20,153 bases of DNA. It comes from JAGMDK01 sp023128695 (GTDB lineage Bacteria > Planctomycetota > Phycisphaerae > UBA1845 > Fen-1342). The stretch's first letter is position 1. Each line of letters starts with the position of its first letter. Under the pieces are notes generated by a model that did not search any database, was not told the DNA's origin, and saw nothing but the letters and a program-made list of their open reading frames with translations. Shown piece after piece: positions 1-6,469 of this stretch. The position numbers and the translations under genes are program-made. The stretch spans positions 1 through 20,153 of the forward strand of contig DAOVQG010000040.1 in NCBI GenBank assembly GCA_030628805.1. The letters run 5' to 3'.

Positions 1-78
1 CTTTCCGTCCTGGCGACAACTCCCGCGCAGCCAAACCGCCGCCGGCGAGGAACGACTGGGGACCGTGGCCACGTACAT
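1..78 (-). CDS. Partial transposase, IS1634-like N-terminus
   Basis: A minus-strand frame opens with ATG at 76-78 and stays open to the window edge, giving 26 residues that begin MYVATVPSRSSPAAVWLRGS. From memory, transposases of the IS1634 group (IS4 superfamily) start with a pattern like MFVRxVPNRxSPPAVLLRESYREGGK, and the match in spacing and residues (VP-R-SP-AV-LR-S-R-GK) is good. The transposase would catalyse DDE-type cut-and-paste transposition. No clear ribosome binding site is seen. The gene lies downstream of rplL on the same strand, where rpoB is normally found, so an insertion sequence may separate rplL from rpoBC. Only the first residues are visible, so a chance reading frame is possible. 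Confidence 0.55.
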   Translation of the reverse strand, partial: MYVATVPSRSSPAAVWLRGSCRQDGK

Positions 79-236
79 GCCGACAGTTTCGCGCGTGAAA
101 GCCCGTGCGTCAAGCCGCCATCAATAAATACATGCCTACAAAAAACAAGTGGCCGGGCGACCTATCTTCCGCCATGCCAAGTCGTTACGATTGATATGGA
201 ACCAAATAGAGCAGGAACTTCCGACTAAGGACTAAC

Positions 237-257
237 CACACACGAAACGGGTGTGTG
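237..257. other. Hairpin downstream of rplL
   Basis: Seven-base arms CACACAC (237-243) and GTGTGTG (251-257) flank a seven-base loop. On the plus strand a short T run follows; on the minus strand, the direction of rplL, no T run follows, so it is not a convincing intrinsic terminator for the ribosomal operon. Otherwise nothing was recognised in 79-327. Confidence 0.4.
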
Positions 258-327
258 ACTTTTCGACCTCCATACGTCGTAGGCGACCGGTGACGCCTGA
301 AAATGCTCAAATGACGGCTCCGAGGGG

Positions 328-744
328 CTACTTGATCTCGACCTCCGCGCCGGCGGCCTCGAGTTCCTTCTTCCACTTCTCGGCGTCGTCCTTGCTGACG
401 CCTTCCAGCAGTGGCTTCGGAGCGGTGTCCACTAATGCCTTGGCTTCCTTCAGGCCGAGGTCGCCACGGGCCGCCCGGACGACCTTGATGACCTGGAGCT
501 TCTTGGCGCCGTGGCCCTTGATGATGATGTCGAACTCGGTTTGTTCTTCGACTTCGCCGCCAGCCTCGCCGGCACCCGGCGCCGCCATGATGACGCTGCC
601 GCCCGCGGCCGGCTCGATGCCGTAGGTGTCCTTGAGGTAGTCGGCCAGGGACTGGGCCTGGATCAGGGTCAGGCCGACGATTTTGTCGCCGATGTCCTTG
701 ATGGCTGGATCAAATTCCTTCGTTTCGGCAGGTGCTTCCGCCAT
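328..744 (-). CDS. rplL: 50S ribosomal protein L7/L12
   Basis: L7/L12 forms the dimeric stalk of the large subunit, binds L10 through its N-terminal domain and recruits and stimulates translational GTPases through its C-terminal domain. The 138-residue product has the expected layout: an N-terminal dimerisation helix region (IVGLTLIQAQSLADYLK, about 23-39), an Ala/Gly/Glu-rich hinge (about 46-68), and the conserved C-terminal globular domain with EFDIIIKGHGAKKLQVIKVVR and the GLKEAKALVDTAPKPL segment. The length is slightly above the usual 120-130. The ATG at 742-744 is preceded by ACGGAG eight bases upstream. It is separated from rplJ by 187 bases carrying a heptamer array, an unusually long gap for this pair. 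The expected next gene, rpoB, is not seen. Confidence 0.97.
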   Translation of the reverse strand: MAEAPAETKEFDPAIKDIGDKIVGLTLIQAQSLADYLKDTYGIEPAAGGSVIMAAPGAGEAGGEVEEQTEFDIIIKGHGAKKLQVIKVVRAARGDLGLKEAKALVDTAPKPLLEGVSKDDAEKWKKELEAAGAEVEIK

Positions 745-787
745 GGTTCAAACTCCGTGAAAAAACGTTCGCGATCGCCCTGATAGC

Positions 788-806
788 TGAGACCCCGCCG
801 GTCTCA
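788..806. other. Hairpin between rplJ and rplL
   Basis: Perfect seven-base arms TGAGACC (788-794) and GGTCTCA (800-806) close a five-base loop, 44 bases upstream of the rplL start. It could be a processing or regulatory hairpin in the rplJ-rplL spacer. There is no T run, so it is not an obvious terminator. Confidence 0.4.
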
Positions 807-851
807 TTTAATCCGCGTTGGGAGCACTCAGGTACGTATCGTAATAAGCTT

Positions 852-921
852 TCAGCGGTCAGCTTTCAGCTTTCAGCGGTCAGCTTTCAGCTTTCAGCTT
901 TCAGCGGTCAGCTTTCAGCTT
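852..921 (-). repeat. Heptamer tandem array 1 (GCTGANN on minus strand)
   Basis: Ten consecutive seven-base units, each TCAGCTT or TCAGCGG on the plus strand (order GG,TT,TT,GG,TT,TT,TT,GG,TT,TT at the two variable bases). Read on the minus strand the unit is NNGCTGA. The array starts 11 bases 3' of the rplJ stop codon and lies in the rplJ-rplL spacer of the ribosomal operon. The variable bases differ from unit to unit while GCTGA is invariant. Confidence 0.95.
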
Positions 922-931
922 GCGCCGCTGG

Positions 932-1486
932 TCAGGCTGACTTCCTGGCGATTTCCTCACCTTTTTCGAGCTTCTCAATCAGGGCCTTCAGGCAGCCGGC
1001 GATGTTATTGCCGCTGGACAGGACCGCGGCCACCACGTTGCCGCCGGGGGCGAGCACGATCCCCGCGATGCGGGCCTGGAGGTCCTTCTTGCCGGCCATC
1101 CTGTGGAGGCCCTGGACGGCCTCCTCGTCCAGATACTCGCCCTCGAGTATGGCACCCCGCAGCCGAGAGACGGCGTTCTTGGGGAACTTCGGGGCCCATT
1201 CGGCGAGCAGCTTGGCGACATCGATCGCCGTTTCGCCGCCGGTCACCAGCGCCGCCGGCCCTTCGAGCGCCGCGGCCAACTTGGCCAGCGGCCCGTCACC
1301 GCACGCCCGTTTGAACAAGGCGGTCTTGATTACTTCGAGCCGCATCTCCTTGGCTCGCAAGTCGTGGCGGAAGGCGTTCGTGGTGTTCCCGTCCACGCCG
1401 ATCAACTCGACCCACACCGCGTTGTTTTGATCCTGGTAGCGCTTGGCCAGCTCGCTCGTGATCAATTCTTTTACCAGCTTGCTCAT
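932..1486 (-). CDS. rplJ: 50S ribosomal protein L10
   Basis: L10 anchors the L7/L12 dimers to 23S rRNA at the base of the stalk. The 184-residue product has the family pattern: an N-terminal rRNA-binding domain starting MSKLVKELITSEL, the central FRHDLRAKEMRLEVIKTALFKRA and GPAALVTGGE segments, and a C-terminal helical tail (about 160-184) that carries L7/L12 dimers. The ATG at 1484-1486 is preceded by GGAG nine bases upstream, and that site overlaps the end of rplA; the gap to rplA is six bases, so the two are translated from one message. There is therefore no room for a separate L10 autoregulatory leader directly ahead of rplJ. Confidence 0.97.
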   Translation of the reverse strand: MSKLVKELITSELAKRYQDQNNAVWVELIGVDGNTTNAFRHDLRAKEMRLEVIKTALFKRACGDGPLAKLAAALEGPAALVTGGETAIDVAKLLAEWAPKFPKNAVSRLRGAILEGEYLDEEAVQGLHRMAGKKDLQARIAGIVLAPGGNVVAAVLSSGNNIAGCLKALIEKLEKGEEIARKSA

Positions 1487-1492
1487 GACCGT

Positions 1493-2188
1493 TTACTCCG
1501 AAATGGCCGTCGCGACTTCAATCTCGACCGCCGGCGTCATCGTCCCGCTGAGGCACAGCTTCTTCATAAACGTGCCTTTGGCCGCCGCCGGCTTCATCCG
1601 GCGAATGTGGTCCACGAAGGAGACGATATTCGCCTTCAGGTCCTCGTCGGTGAAACTCAGCTTCCCGACCAGTGTATGCACGTTTCCGCCGGAGTCGTTT
1701 CGGAACTCCACCTTGCCCGCCGCGTATTCCTTGACCGCTTCAGCGACCTTGGGCGTGACCGTCCCGCTCTTGGGCGAAGGCATCTTGCCCTGCGGTCCCA
1801 GGATGCGCCCCAGCCGGCCGACCTTGCCCATCAGCGAGGGATGCGCGATCGCGACGTCGAAATCCATCCACCCCTTCTGGACCTTCTCGACCAACTCGTC
1901 CGCGCCGGCCTCCATGGCCCCGGCCTCCTTGGCCGCCTCCACGTCACCCTCGCCACAAAACGCGATGACGCGCTTGGTTTTGCCGATGCCCTTGGGCATG
2001 GCGATCGAGCCGCGGATCATTTGGTCGGCCTGCCGGGCGTCAATGCCCAAATGCAGCACCAGATCCACGCTCTGGTCGAATTTGGTCTTGGAAAAGCCCT
2101 TGAGCTTCTTGAGTCCCTCGTCGAGCGGGACTGGTTGAGATGGTGTCTTCTCGCTGTCTTTCCTGTAACGCTTGCTGCGAAAACGCAT
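1493..2188 (-). CDS. rplA: 50S ribosomal protein L1
   Basis: L1 forms the mobile L1 stalk near the ribosomal E site and in many bacteria also represses its own operon. The start is set at ATG 2186-2188 because GGGAG lies seven bases upstream and the resulting 231 residues match the normal family length; the same frame is open further upstream to 2239 but without a comparable site. Conserved L1 segments are present: FDQSVDLVLHLGIDARQADQ near the N-terminus, RGSIAMPKGIGKTKRVIAF, the LMGKVGRLGRILGPQGKMPS loop, and the C-terminal VHTLVGKLSF and KGTFMKKLCLSGTMTPAVEI. It follows rplK after a 77-base spacer with a strong hairpin and is nearly fused to rplJ. Confidence 0.97.
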   Translation of the reverse strand: MRFRSKRYRKDSEKTPSQPVPLDEGLKKLKGFSKTKFDQSVDLVLHLGIDARQADQMIRGSIAMPKGIGKTKRVIAFCGEGDVEAAKEAGAMEAGADELVEKVQKGWMDFDVAIAHPSLMGKVGRLGRILGPQGKMPSPKSGTVTPKVAEAVKEYAAGKVEFRNDSGGNVHTLVGKLSFTDEDLKANIVSFVDHIRRMKPAAAKGTFMKKLCLSGTMTPAVEIEVATAISE

Positions 2189-2240
2189 CGCACAGCTCCC
2201 ACTAAAAACGCGGCCCGTGGTTCGGCCTCTGATTGTCAAG

Positions 2241-2264
2241 GGCGAGAGCCGCCGGCTCCTCGCC
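2241..2264. promoter_or_regulatory. Strong hairpin in the rplK-rplA spacer
   Basis: GGCGAG (2241-2246) pairs with CTCGCC (2259-2264), with a further inner pairing between AGCC and GGCT (2247-2257). It begins directly 3' of the rplK stop. Hairpins here can be L1-binding or RNA-processing sites in other bacteria. No specific L1 motif was verified, so the role is inferred from position only. Confidence 0.4.
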
Positions 2265-2265
2265 G

Positions 2266-2715
2266 TCAGTCTATAATGTCGATCCCCATCGACCGCGCCG
2301 TGCCGGCGATGATCTTGGCGGCAGCCTCGGGATCAAACGCATTCAGATCCTTCATCTTGGTCTCGACGATCTTCCGCACGTCGTCATGCGTGACCCGCCC
2401 GACCTTGTGGCGGTTCGGCTCGCCGGAGCCCTTTTCGACAATCGCCAGCGTCTCATCGGTCGGCTTGGCCGCCTTGGCCAGCAGCACCGCCGCCGGCGGA
2501 CTCTTGACGATGAAGTCGAAACTCTTGTCCTTATAGACGGTGATCTCCACCGGGCAGGTGATCCCGTCCATCTTTTTCGTGCGCTCGTTGAACTGCTGCA
2601 CGAACTGCCCGATGTTCACCCCATGCTGCCCCAGCGCCGGACCGACCGGCGGCGCCGGCGTCGCCTTTCCGCCGGGCGCCTGGAGTTTGATCTTCGCGAT
2701 TATGGCCTTGGCCAT
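2266..2715 (-). CDS. rplK: 50S ribosomal protein L11
   Basis: L11 binds the GTPase-associated region of 23S rRNA with L10 and the L12 stalk. The 149-residue product shows the family signature MAKAIIAKIKLQAPGGKATP, PPVGPALGQHGVNI with the proline-rich linker, and the C-terminal rRNA-binding domain including VGRVTHDDVRKIVETKMKDL and GTARSMGI. It is a few residues longer than the usual 141-145. The ATG at 2713-2715 has AGGAAGG just upstream. It is the first gene after a 494-base gap from nusG that is filled with repeats, so the L11-L1-L10-L12 genes may have their own promoter. Confidence 0.97.
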   Translation of the reverse strand: MAKAIIAKIKLQAPGGKATPAPPVGPALGQHGVNIGQFVQQFNERTKKMDGITCPVEITVYKDKSFDFIVKSPPAAVLLAKAAKPTDETLAIVEKGSGEPNRHKVGRVTHDDVRKIVETKMKDLNAFDPEAAAKIIAGTARSMGIDIID

Positions 2716-2776
2716 GACACCTTCCTACCGTTCCACTACATCACGCTTGCCCTGATCGAGCGTACGAGAATCCGTC

Positions 2777-2806
2777 ACTATATCATGCCGTCGCTAATAA
2801 TTCCAG
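2777..2806 (-). promoter_or_regulatory. Possible rplK promoter
   Basis: On the minus strand a TATAGT box (complement of 2777-2782) lies about 60 bases upstream of rplK. The matching -35 region is poor (around GGAATT), so this is a weak call. It is offered because a large repeat cluster separates rplK from nusG and an internal promoter would be expected there. Confidence 0.3.
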
Positions 2807-2894
2807 CGTCTAGCTGGGAATTCCAACCATCGGGTGGGCGTCAGGAAAGTGGGTAAACCGGTGGAGCGGCCCTCCGCGACCGCCATCGGACCGT

Positions 2895-2922
2895 ACTGGC
2901 GGGCACGGAGGCCCGCCCCACC
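2895..2922. repeat. Short GC-rich dispersed repeat (family G)
   Basis: A segment containing GGCGGGCACGGAGGCCCGCC followed by CCACCCA. The same pattern, GGCGGGACGCCCGCCCCACC, recurs near 12728-12751. Each is a short palindrome followed by a CCACC tail. Confidence 0.6.
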
Positions 2923-3015
2923 CACTATGTTGACGCTCACCCCCAACCATCTGGGTCTCTTCCTCGCCAAACTCCTAAGAAACTACGAGAAGTCGCTTCT
3001 TTCACCCGTGGCCGC

Positions 3016-3132
3016 GCGTGTGCGGTGTGCCACTGCTCTTGAGCGGCGTGTGCGGTGTGCCACTGCTCTTGAGCAGTGTCTTCTTTTGACCAGCGGTAGC
3101 TTGGGCACTGCTCAAGAGCAGTGGCACACCGC
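3016..3132. repeat. Family A palindromic repeat, duplicated and inverted
   Basis: Two direct copies 30 bases apart (3016-3044 and 3046-3074) of a unit containing GTGTGCCACTGCTCTTGAGC, followed by an inverted copy. The arms 3052-3078 and 3106-3132 are perfect 27-base complements around a 27-base spacer. The core CACTGCTCAAGAGCAGTG is itself almost fully self-complementary. A further copy lies at 7577-7601. It sits between nusG and rplK and could fold in the transcript, but there is no T run on the minus side. Confidence 0.9.
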
Positions 3133-3144
3133 GCTCATCCTTCG

Positions 3145-3207
3145 GCTGATCGCTGATCGCTGATTGCTGATCGCTGAATGCTGATCGCTGAATGCTGATC
3201 GCTGAAT
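3145..3207 (+). repeat. Heptamer tandem array 2 (GCTGANN)
   Basis: Nine full seven-base units GCTGATC, GCTGATT or GCTGAAT on the plus strand, plus a tenth degenerate one that runs into the nusG stop codon (3210-3212). The invariant GCTGA is the same as in array 1 (852-921) but on the opposite strand. In both cases the array lies immediately 3' of a ribosomal-cluster gene. Confidence 0.95.
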
Positions 3208-3209
3208 GC

Positions 3210-3962
3210 TTACAGCGCTTCCACCTGCCAATATTCGATCTCGATCGGGGTGGGACGCCCGAAGATGGATATGATCACCTTCACGGTGCCCTTCTGGGCG
3301 TTGATCTCGTCCACTACCCCCTCGAAATTCTCGAACGGCCCCTCGTTCACTTTGACACTGTCGCCGGACTTGAACGCCAGGTTGGCCAGCGCCGGCGAGG
3401 CCTCGGGCTTGATCGCCGCCGCCAGCATTTTCTTGACGTCGTCCGTCAACATCGGCGAGGGCTTCCCCCCGGAGCCGATGAAGTCACCGACACCGGTAGT
3501 TTCCTTGATCACAAACCAGATGTTTTCGGGGATTCGGCCATCCTCATCGGTGGCCATCTCGACGAAAACGTAGCCGGGATAGAGCTTGCGATGATACACG
3601 CGGGCCGTCCCGCCGCGCATTCGCTTTTCCCGTTGCGAGGGCACCAGGATCCGCGCGACGCAGCCCTCGAGCTGCTCGATCTTGACCTTGCGTTCGAGCG
3701 CCTCACGCACCTGGTTTTCCTTGTTGGAGGCCACCCGCAGGACGTACCAGTGCATCCCCTCCTGGACCAGCTCAACCTCTTCCGCCGCCGGCGGTTGGTG
3801 TGTTCTCGGCGCCTCGGTCGGGGGGGGCGTCTCGAGGGACTCTTGAGTTTCCGGCGTCTCGACCGTCTCGGGCATTTCGGGAACCTCCATGTTCTCGGGC
3901 GTCGGATCGCCCTGGTCGTTGCCCAGCCCCTCCTGGCCCGGTTCTTCCGCCGCCGTGCTCAT
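3210..3962 (-). CDS. nusG: Transcription termination/antitermination factor NusG
   Basis: NusG binds RNA polymerase through its NGN domain and links it to ribosomes or Rho through its KOW domain. Residues 70-180 form the NGN domain (MHWYVLRVASNKENQVREAL, then YHRKLYPGYVFVEM), and the C-terminus has the KOW motif (FKSGDSVKVNEGPFENFEGV) and the family ending. Ahead of this is a 69-residue acidic, Pro/Glu/Thr-rich extension. The ATG at 3960-3962 overlaps the secE stop as TGATG, which supports the long form by translational coupling. However, ATG 3753-3755 at residue 70 gives the canonical 181-residue length and has AGGAG close upstream, at a short three-base spacing. Both products may exist. The stop codon abuts heptamer array 2. 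Confidence 0.95.
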   Translation of the reverse strand: MSTAAEEPGQEGLGNDQGDPTPENMEVPEMPETVETPETQESLETPPPTEAPRTHQPPAAEEVELVQEGMHWYVLRVASNKENQVREALERKVKIEQLEGCVARILVPSQREKRMRGGTARVYHRKLYPGYVFVEMATDEDGRIPENIWFVIKETTGVGDFIGSGGKPSPMLTDDVKKMLAAAIKPEASPALANLAFKSGDSVKVNEGPFENFEGVVDEINAQKGTVKVIISIFGRPTPIEIEYWQVEAL

Positions 3963-4516
3963 CAGATCTCACCGGAGCCGGAAAAGATTTCGAACAGCTT
4001 GACGTTCTTCAACACTCCCATCGTACCGAAGAGCAGCATGAAAAGCGCGTCCACGACCGCGAGCATGAGGCCCAGGGCCAGCACCGTCACGATCACCACC
4101 TTGGTCGCCCCCCAGACTTCCTTGCGGGTGGACCAATTGACCTTCTTCATCTCGCCCTCGGTGGCGATCATGAAGTCGACGATGTTCTGCTTGCGGCCGA
4201 CGCCCCAGAAGATGAAGTACGCGGCCAAGAGCAGGAAAATCACCGGCACCAGCGTGTGGACATAAATATCGTATCGCTCGCCGAAGCTGAAAACCTGGAT
4301 TTGCTCCGAGACGAAAAAGGCACCGGCCACGGCCAAGAGCCCGGCGCCGGCGGCCGTGCCCCACCGCACGTGGATACCCTGCCCCTGCTTGTGAATCCGG
4401 AACAGGCCCCTTGCGCCTGTTTGACCGCGGGTCGGCGTGCGGCCTTTTCCGGCCGCTCCGCCGCCCAACCGTTTGTTGTCGTACTTTTCAGAATGCGGCC
4501 CGATCGCCGTTCCCAC
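3962..4516 (-). CDS. secE: Preprotein translocase subunit SecE
   Basis: SecE clamps the SecY channel in the inner membrane. The 184-residue protein is of the long type with three predicted membrane segments: about 53-71 (GTAAGAGLLAVAGAFFV), about 88-106 (LVPVIFLLLAAYFIFWGVG) and about 140-165 near the C-terminus. The conserved cytoplasmic amphipathic segment precedes the last one: MIATEGEMKKVNWSTRKEVW, the SecE signature. The start is a GTG (4514-4516), since no ATG lies in frame near the N-terminus; the upstream site is weak (GCGAGAG). The stop overlaps the nusG start by one base. It follows tRNA-Trp by 81 bases. Confidence 0.93.
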   Translation of the reverse strand: MGTAIGPHSEKYDNKRLGGGAAGKGRTPTRGQTGARGLFRIHKQGQGIHVRWGTAAGAGLLAVAGAFFVSEQIQVFSFGERYDIYVHTLVPVIFLLLAAYFIFWGVGRKQNIVDFMIATEGEMKKVNWSTRKEVWGATKVVIVTVLALGLMLAVVDALFMLLFGTMGVLKNVKLFEIFSGSGEI

Positions 4517-4570
4517 TGTGCTCTCGCTTTCGCTCTTAAGGGGCCAACCTCATCACGTTCGAGTTCGCTG

Positions 4571-4589
4571 CGAGCCCCCGGCGGGCTCG
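4571..4589. other. Hairpin between tRNA-Trp and secE
   Basis: CGAGCCC and GGGCTCG form a perfect seven-pair stem with a five-base loop, just 3' of tRNA-Trp in the direction of transcription. No T run follows, so it may serve tRNA 3'-end processing or secE leader structure rather than termination. Confidence 0.45.
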
Positions 4590-4597
4590 GGTTAGAA

Positions 4598-4671
4598 CAG
4601 GAGCGGAGGGACTCGAACCCCCAACCTGCTGATTTGGAATCAGCTGCTCTGCCAAATTGAGCTACGCTCCT
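4598..4671 (-). tRNA. tRNA-Trp (anticodon CCA)
   Basis: The minus strand folds as a full cloverleaf: acceptor AGGAGCG with CGCTCCT, an anticodon stem GCTGA/TCAGC with loop TTCCAAA (anticodon CCA), and a T arm with GGTTCGAGTCC. The discriminator base is G, as expected for tRNA-Trp. The 3' CCA is not encoded. It lies between rpmG and secE, a location shared by many bacteria. Confidence 0.97.
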
Positions 4672-4684
4672 TCTGGCTGTGCCA

Positions 4685-4852
4685 TTACTTGCGTTTAATC
4701 TTGTGCTTTGTTCGGCGGCGCAGGCGGGGGCTGTACTTCATCAGCTCCAGTTTGGGCACGCCGCCCTGCACGTTCACCGACGTACGATAATTCAGATCGC
4801 CGGTCTCCGTACACTGCAACCAGACCCACTCTCGTTTCTGCGCCTTGGCCAT
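4685..4852 (-). CDS. rpmG: 50S ribosomal protein L33
   Basis: A 55-residue basic protein of the large subunit. The sequence starts MAKAQKREWVWLQCTETGDL, followed by NYRTSVN and the ending KLELMKYSPRLRRRTKHKIK-RK. It matches the L33 pattern, with the internal ELMKYSPRLRRR segment and the terminal HKIKRK. Only one cysteine (C14) is present and no CxxC pairs, so it is the zinc-free type. The ATG at 4850-4852 has AGGAG about nine bases upstream. It lies between tuf and tRNA-Trp, the usual place for rpmG in this cluster. Confidence 0.95.
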   Translation of the reverse strand: MAKAQKREWVWLQCTETGDLNYRTSVNVQGGVPKLELMKYSPRLRRRTKHKIKRK

Positions 4853-4877
4853 CCACCGCTCTCCTGAGTAACATGCC

Positions 4878-4922
4878 GCGCGGTGCCCTCGGCCGACTGT
4901 GCGGAGCCGGCGGACACCGCGC
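4878..4922. other. Stem-loop between tuf and rpmG
   Basis: Arms GCGCGGTG (4878-4885) and CACCGCGC (4915-4922) are perfect complements, with further pairing possible inside (CGGC with GCCG). It fills the 101-base tuf-rpmG spacer and could reduce read-through from the highly expressed tuf. No T run is present. Confidence 0.45.
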
Positions 4923-4953
4923 CCATTTCAGTCAATTCCTTCGTTGGGGGCGT

Positions 4954-6186
4954 CTACTCGATCACCTTGGTCACGACGCCCGAGCCCACCGTGCGGCCGC
5001 CTTCACGAATCGCGAAACGCAGCCCTTCTTCCATCGCGATCGGGTTGATGATTTCAACCCGCATCTGGATGTTGTCGCCGGGCATGCACATCTCGGCCTT
5101 GCCGCCGTCGCGGGCCTGCAACTCCAAAATAGCGCCCGTTACGTCCGTGGTCCGGAAGTAGAACTGCGGACGGTAGTTGGGGAAGAACGGCGTGTGCCGG
5201 CCACCCTCCTCCTTCGTCAACACGTACACCTCGCCCATGAACTTGGTGTGCGGCGTAATGCTGCCCGGCTTTGCCAGCACCTGTCCGCGTTCGAGCTCAT
5301 TCTTGTCGACCCCGCGCAGCAGCAGGCCGACATTGTCGCCGGCGATGCCCGAGTCGAGCGTCTTGTTGAACATCTCGACGCCGGTGACGACTGTCTTGCG
5401 CCCCTTCTCGGCGTGCAGCCCGATAACCTCGACTTCTTCGCCGACCTTGATGGTGCCGCGCTCGATCCGGCCCGTGCCGACCGTGCCGCGGCCCTTGATG
5501 CTGAACACGTCCTCAACCGGCATCAGGAACGGCTTGTCCTGATCGCGCTGCGGCTCGGGAATCGAGTTGTCGAGCGCCTCCATCAGCTCAACGATAGGCT
5601 TGTAGCCTTCCTCCTCCTTGGCGAACGAGGCCTTGAGGCAGTCCGTGGCCGCGCCCAGGATGACGGGGATGTTGTCGCCGTCGAACTCGTACGCGCTCAA
5701 TAGTTCGCGGACTTCCATCTCGACCAGCTCGAGCAGCTCATCGTCGTCGACCAGATCGACCTTGTTCAGGAAAACGATCAGGGCCGGCACGTTCACTTGG
5801 CGGGCGAGCAGCACGTGTTCACGCGTCTGCGGCATCGGGCCGTCGGCGGCACTGACCACCAGGATCGCCCCGTCCATCTGGGCCGCGCCCGTAATCATGT
5901 TCTTCACGTAGTCCGCGTGCCCCGGGCAGTCGATGTGAGCGTAATGCCGCTTATCGCTCTCATACTCGACGTGCGCGGTCGCGATCGTCAGAATCTTGGT
6001 CGCGTCACGACGGCCATCGTGCTCGGAGGCCTTGGCGATCTCGTCGTACGACTTGTACTCACCCAGCCCGCGGGCCGCCTGGACGGCGGTGATCGCGGCG
6101 GTCAGCGTGGTCTTGCCGTGGTCGACGTGACCGATGGTTCCAACGTTGACGTGCGGTTTCGTTCGTTCATAGTGACCCTTGGCCAT
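4954..6186 (-). CDS. tuf: Elongation factor Tu
   Basis: EF-Tu delivers aminoacyl-tRNA to the ribosome as a GTP complex. The start is ATG 6184-6186 (MAKGHYERTKPHVNVGTIGH) with GGAG seven bases upstream; the frame stays open further upstream but without a family match. The product is 410 residues. GTPase motifs: GHVDHGKT at 19-26, DCPGH at 86-90 and NKVD at 141-144. Switch I is divergent: where most bacteria have KARGITINTSHVEY this protein has KILTIATAHVEY (64-75), keeping the key Thr (T67) but losing the preceding Gly. The G5 region reads GAAT (178-181) instead of GSAL. Such switch I variants are, from memory, typical of Planctomycetota. Domains II and III are intact. Confidence 0.98.
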   Translation of the reverse strand: MAKGHYERTKPHVNVGTIGHVDHGKTTLTAAITAVQAARGLGEYKSYDEIAKASEHDGRRDATKILTIATAHVEYESDKRHYAHIDCPGHADYVKNMITGAAQMDGAILVVSAADGPMPQTREHVLLARQVNVPALIVFLNKVDLVDDDELLELVEMEVRELLSAYEFDGDNIPVILGAATDCLKASFAKEEEGYKPIVELMEALDNSIPEPQRDQDKPFLMPVEDVFSIKGRGTVGTGRIERGTIKVGEEVEVIGLHAEKGRKTVVTGVEMFNKTLDSGIAGDNVGLLLRGVDKNELERGQVLAKPGSITPHTKFMGEVYVLTKEEGGRHTPFFPNYRPQFYFRTTDVTGAILELQARDGGKAEMCMPGDNIQMRVEIINPIAMEEGLRFAIREGGRTVGSGVVTKVIE

Positions 6187-6205
6187 AGAAGCTCTCCACT
6201 CTTCG

Positions 6206-6244
6206 CCCGGGGGGCAAACCCGGGGTGGCCCACTAGTGGCCACC
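6206..6244. promoter_or_regulatory. Palindromic structures in the tuf leader
   Basis: Between tRNA-Thr and tuf, GGTGGCC (6224-6230) pairs with GGCCACC (6238-6244) around CACTAGT, next to a second element in which CCCGGG-like arms flank GGGCAAA. They would fold in the tuf 5' leader about 20 bases upstream of its ribosome binding site. Whether they regulate tuf or are simply a dispersed repeat is not decided by the sequence. Confidence 0.4.
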
Positions 6245-6326
6245 GTTCCCTTTTCTAATAGTCCTCAACTATAATGCTGTTGCAAACTGTACGCTCGGTC
6301 CCGACACCGACCTGCTGCGCCAGAAA

Positions 6327-6398
6327 AGCTGCTGATGGGGGTTGAACCCATGACCTCCTCCTTACCAAGGAGGCGCTCTACCACTGAGCTACAGCAGC
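6327..6398 (-). tRNA. tRNA-Thr (anticodon GGT)
   Basis: The minus strand folds as a cloverleaf with acceptor GCTGCTG/CAGCAGC, a D arm GCTC...GAGC, anticodon stem CCTCC/GGAGG with loop TTGGTAA (anticodon GGT, reading ACC/ACU), and a T arm ATGGGTTCAACCCCCAT. The 3' CCA is not encoded. It is the first gene of the tuf transcript, as in the thrT-tufB arrangement of other bacteria. Confidence 0.97.
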
Positions 6399-6469
6399 GT
6401 TGACCGGCGACGCACAGCCAACCCCGGCGTAAGATCCCTGATGGACCGATCAAGCGCGCCGGATGGAGC

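Noticed and set aside
6250..6300. Possible internal promoter between tRNA-Thr and tuf (TATAGT-like box near 6270)
   Set aside because: No -35 box at a workable distance; the upstream promoter at 6470-6497 explains the transcript.
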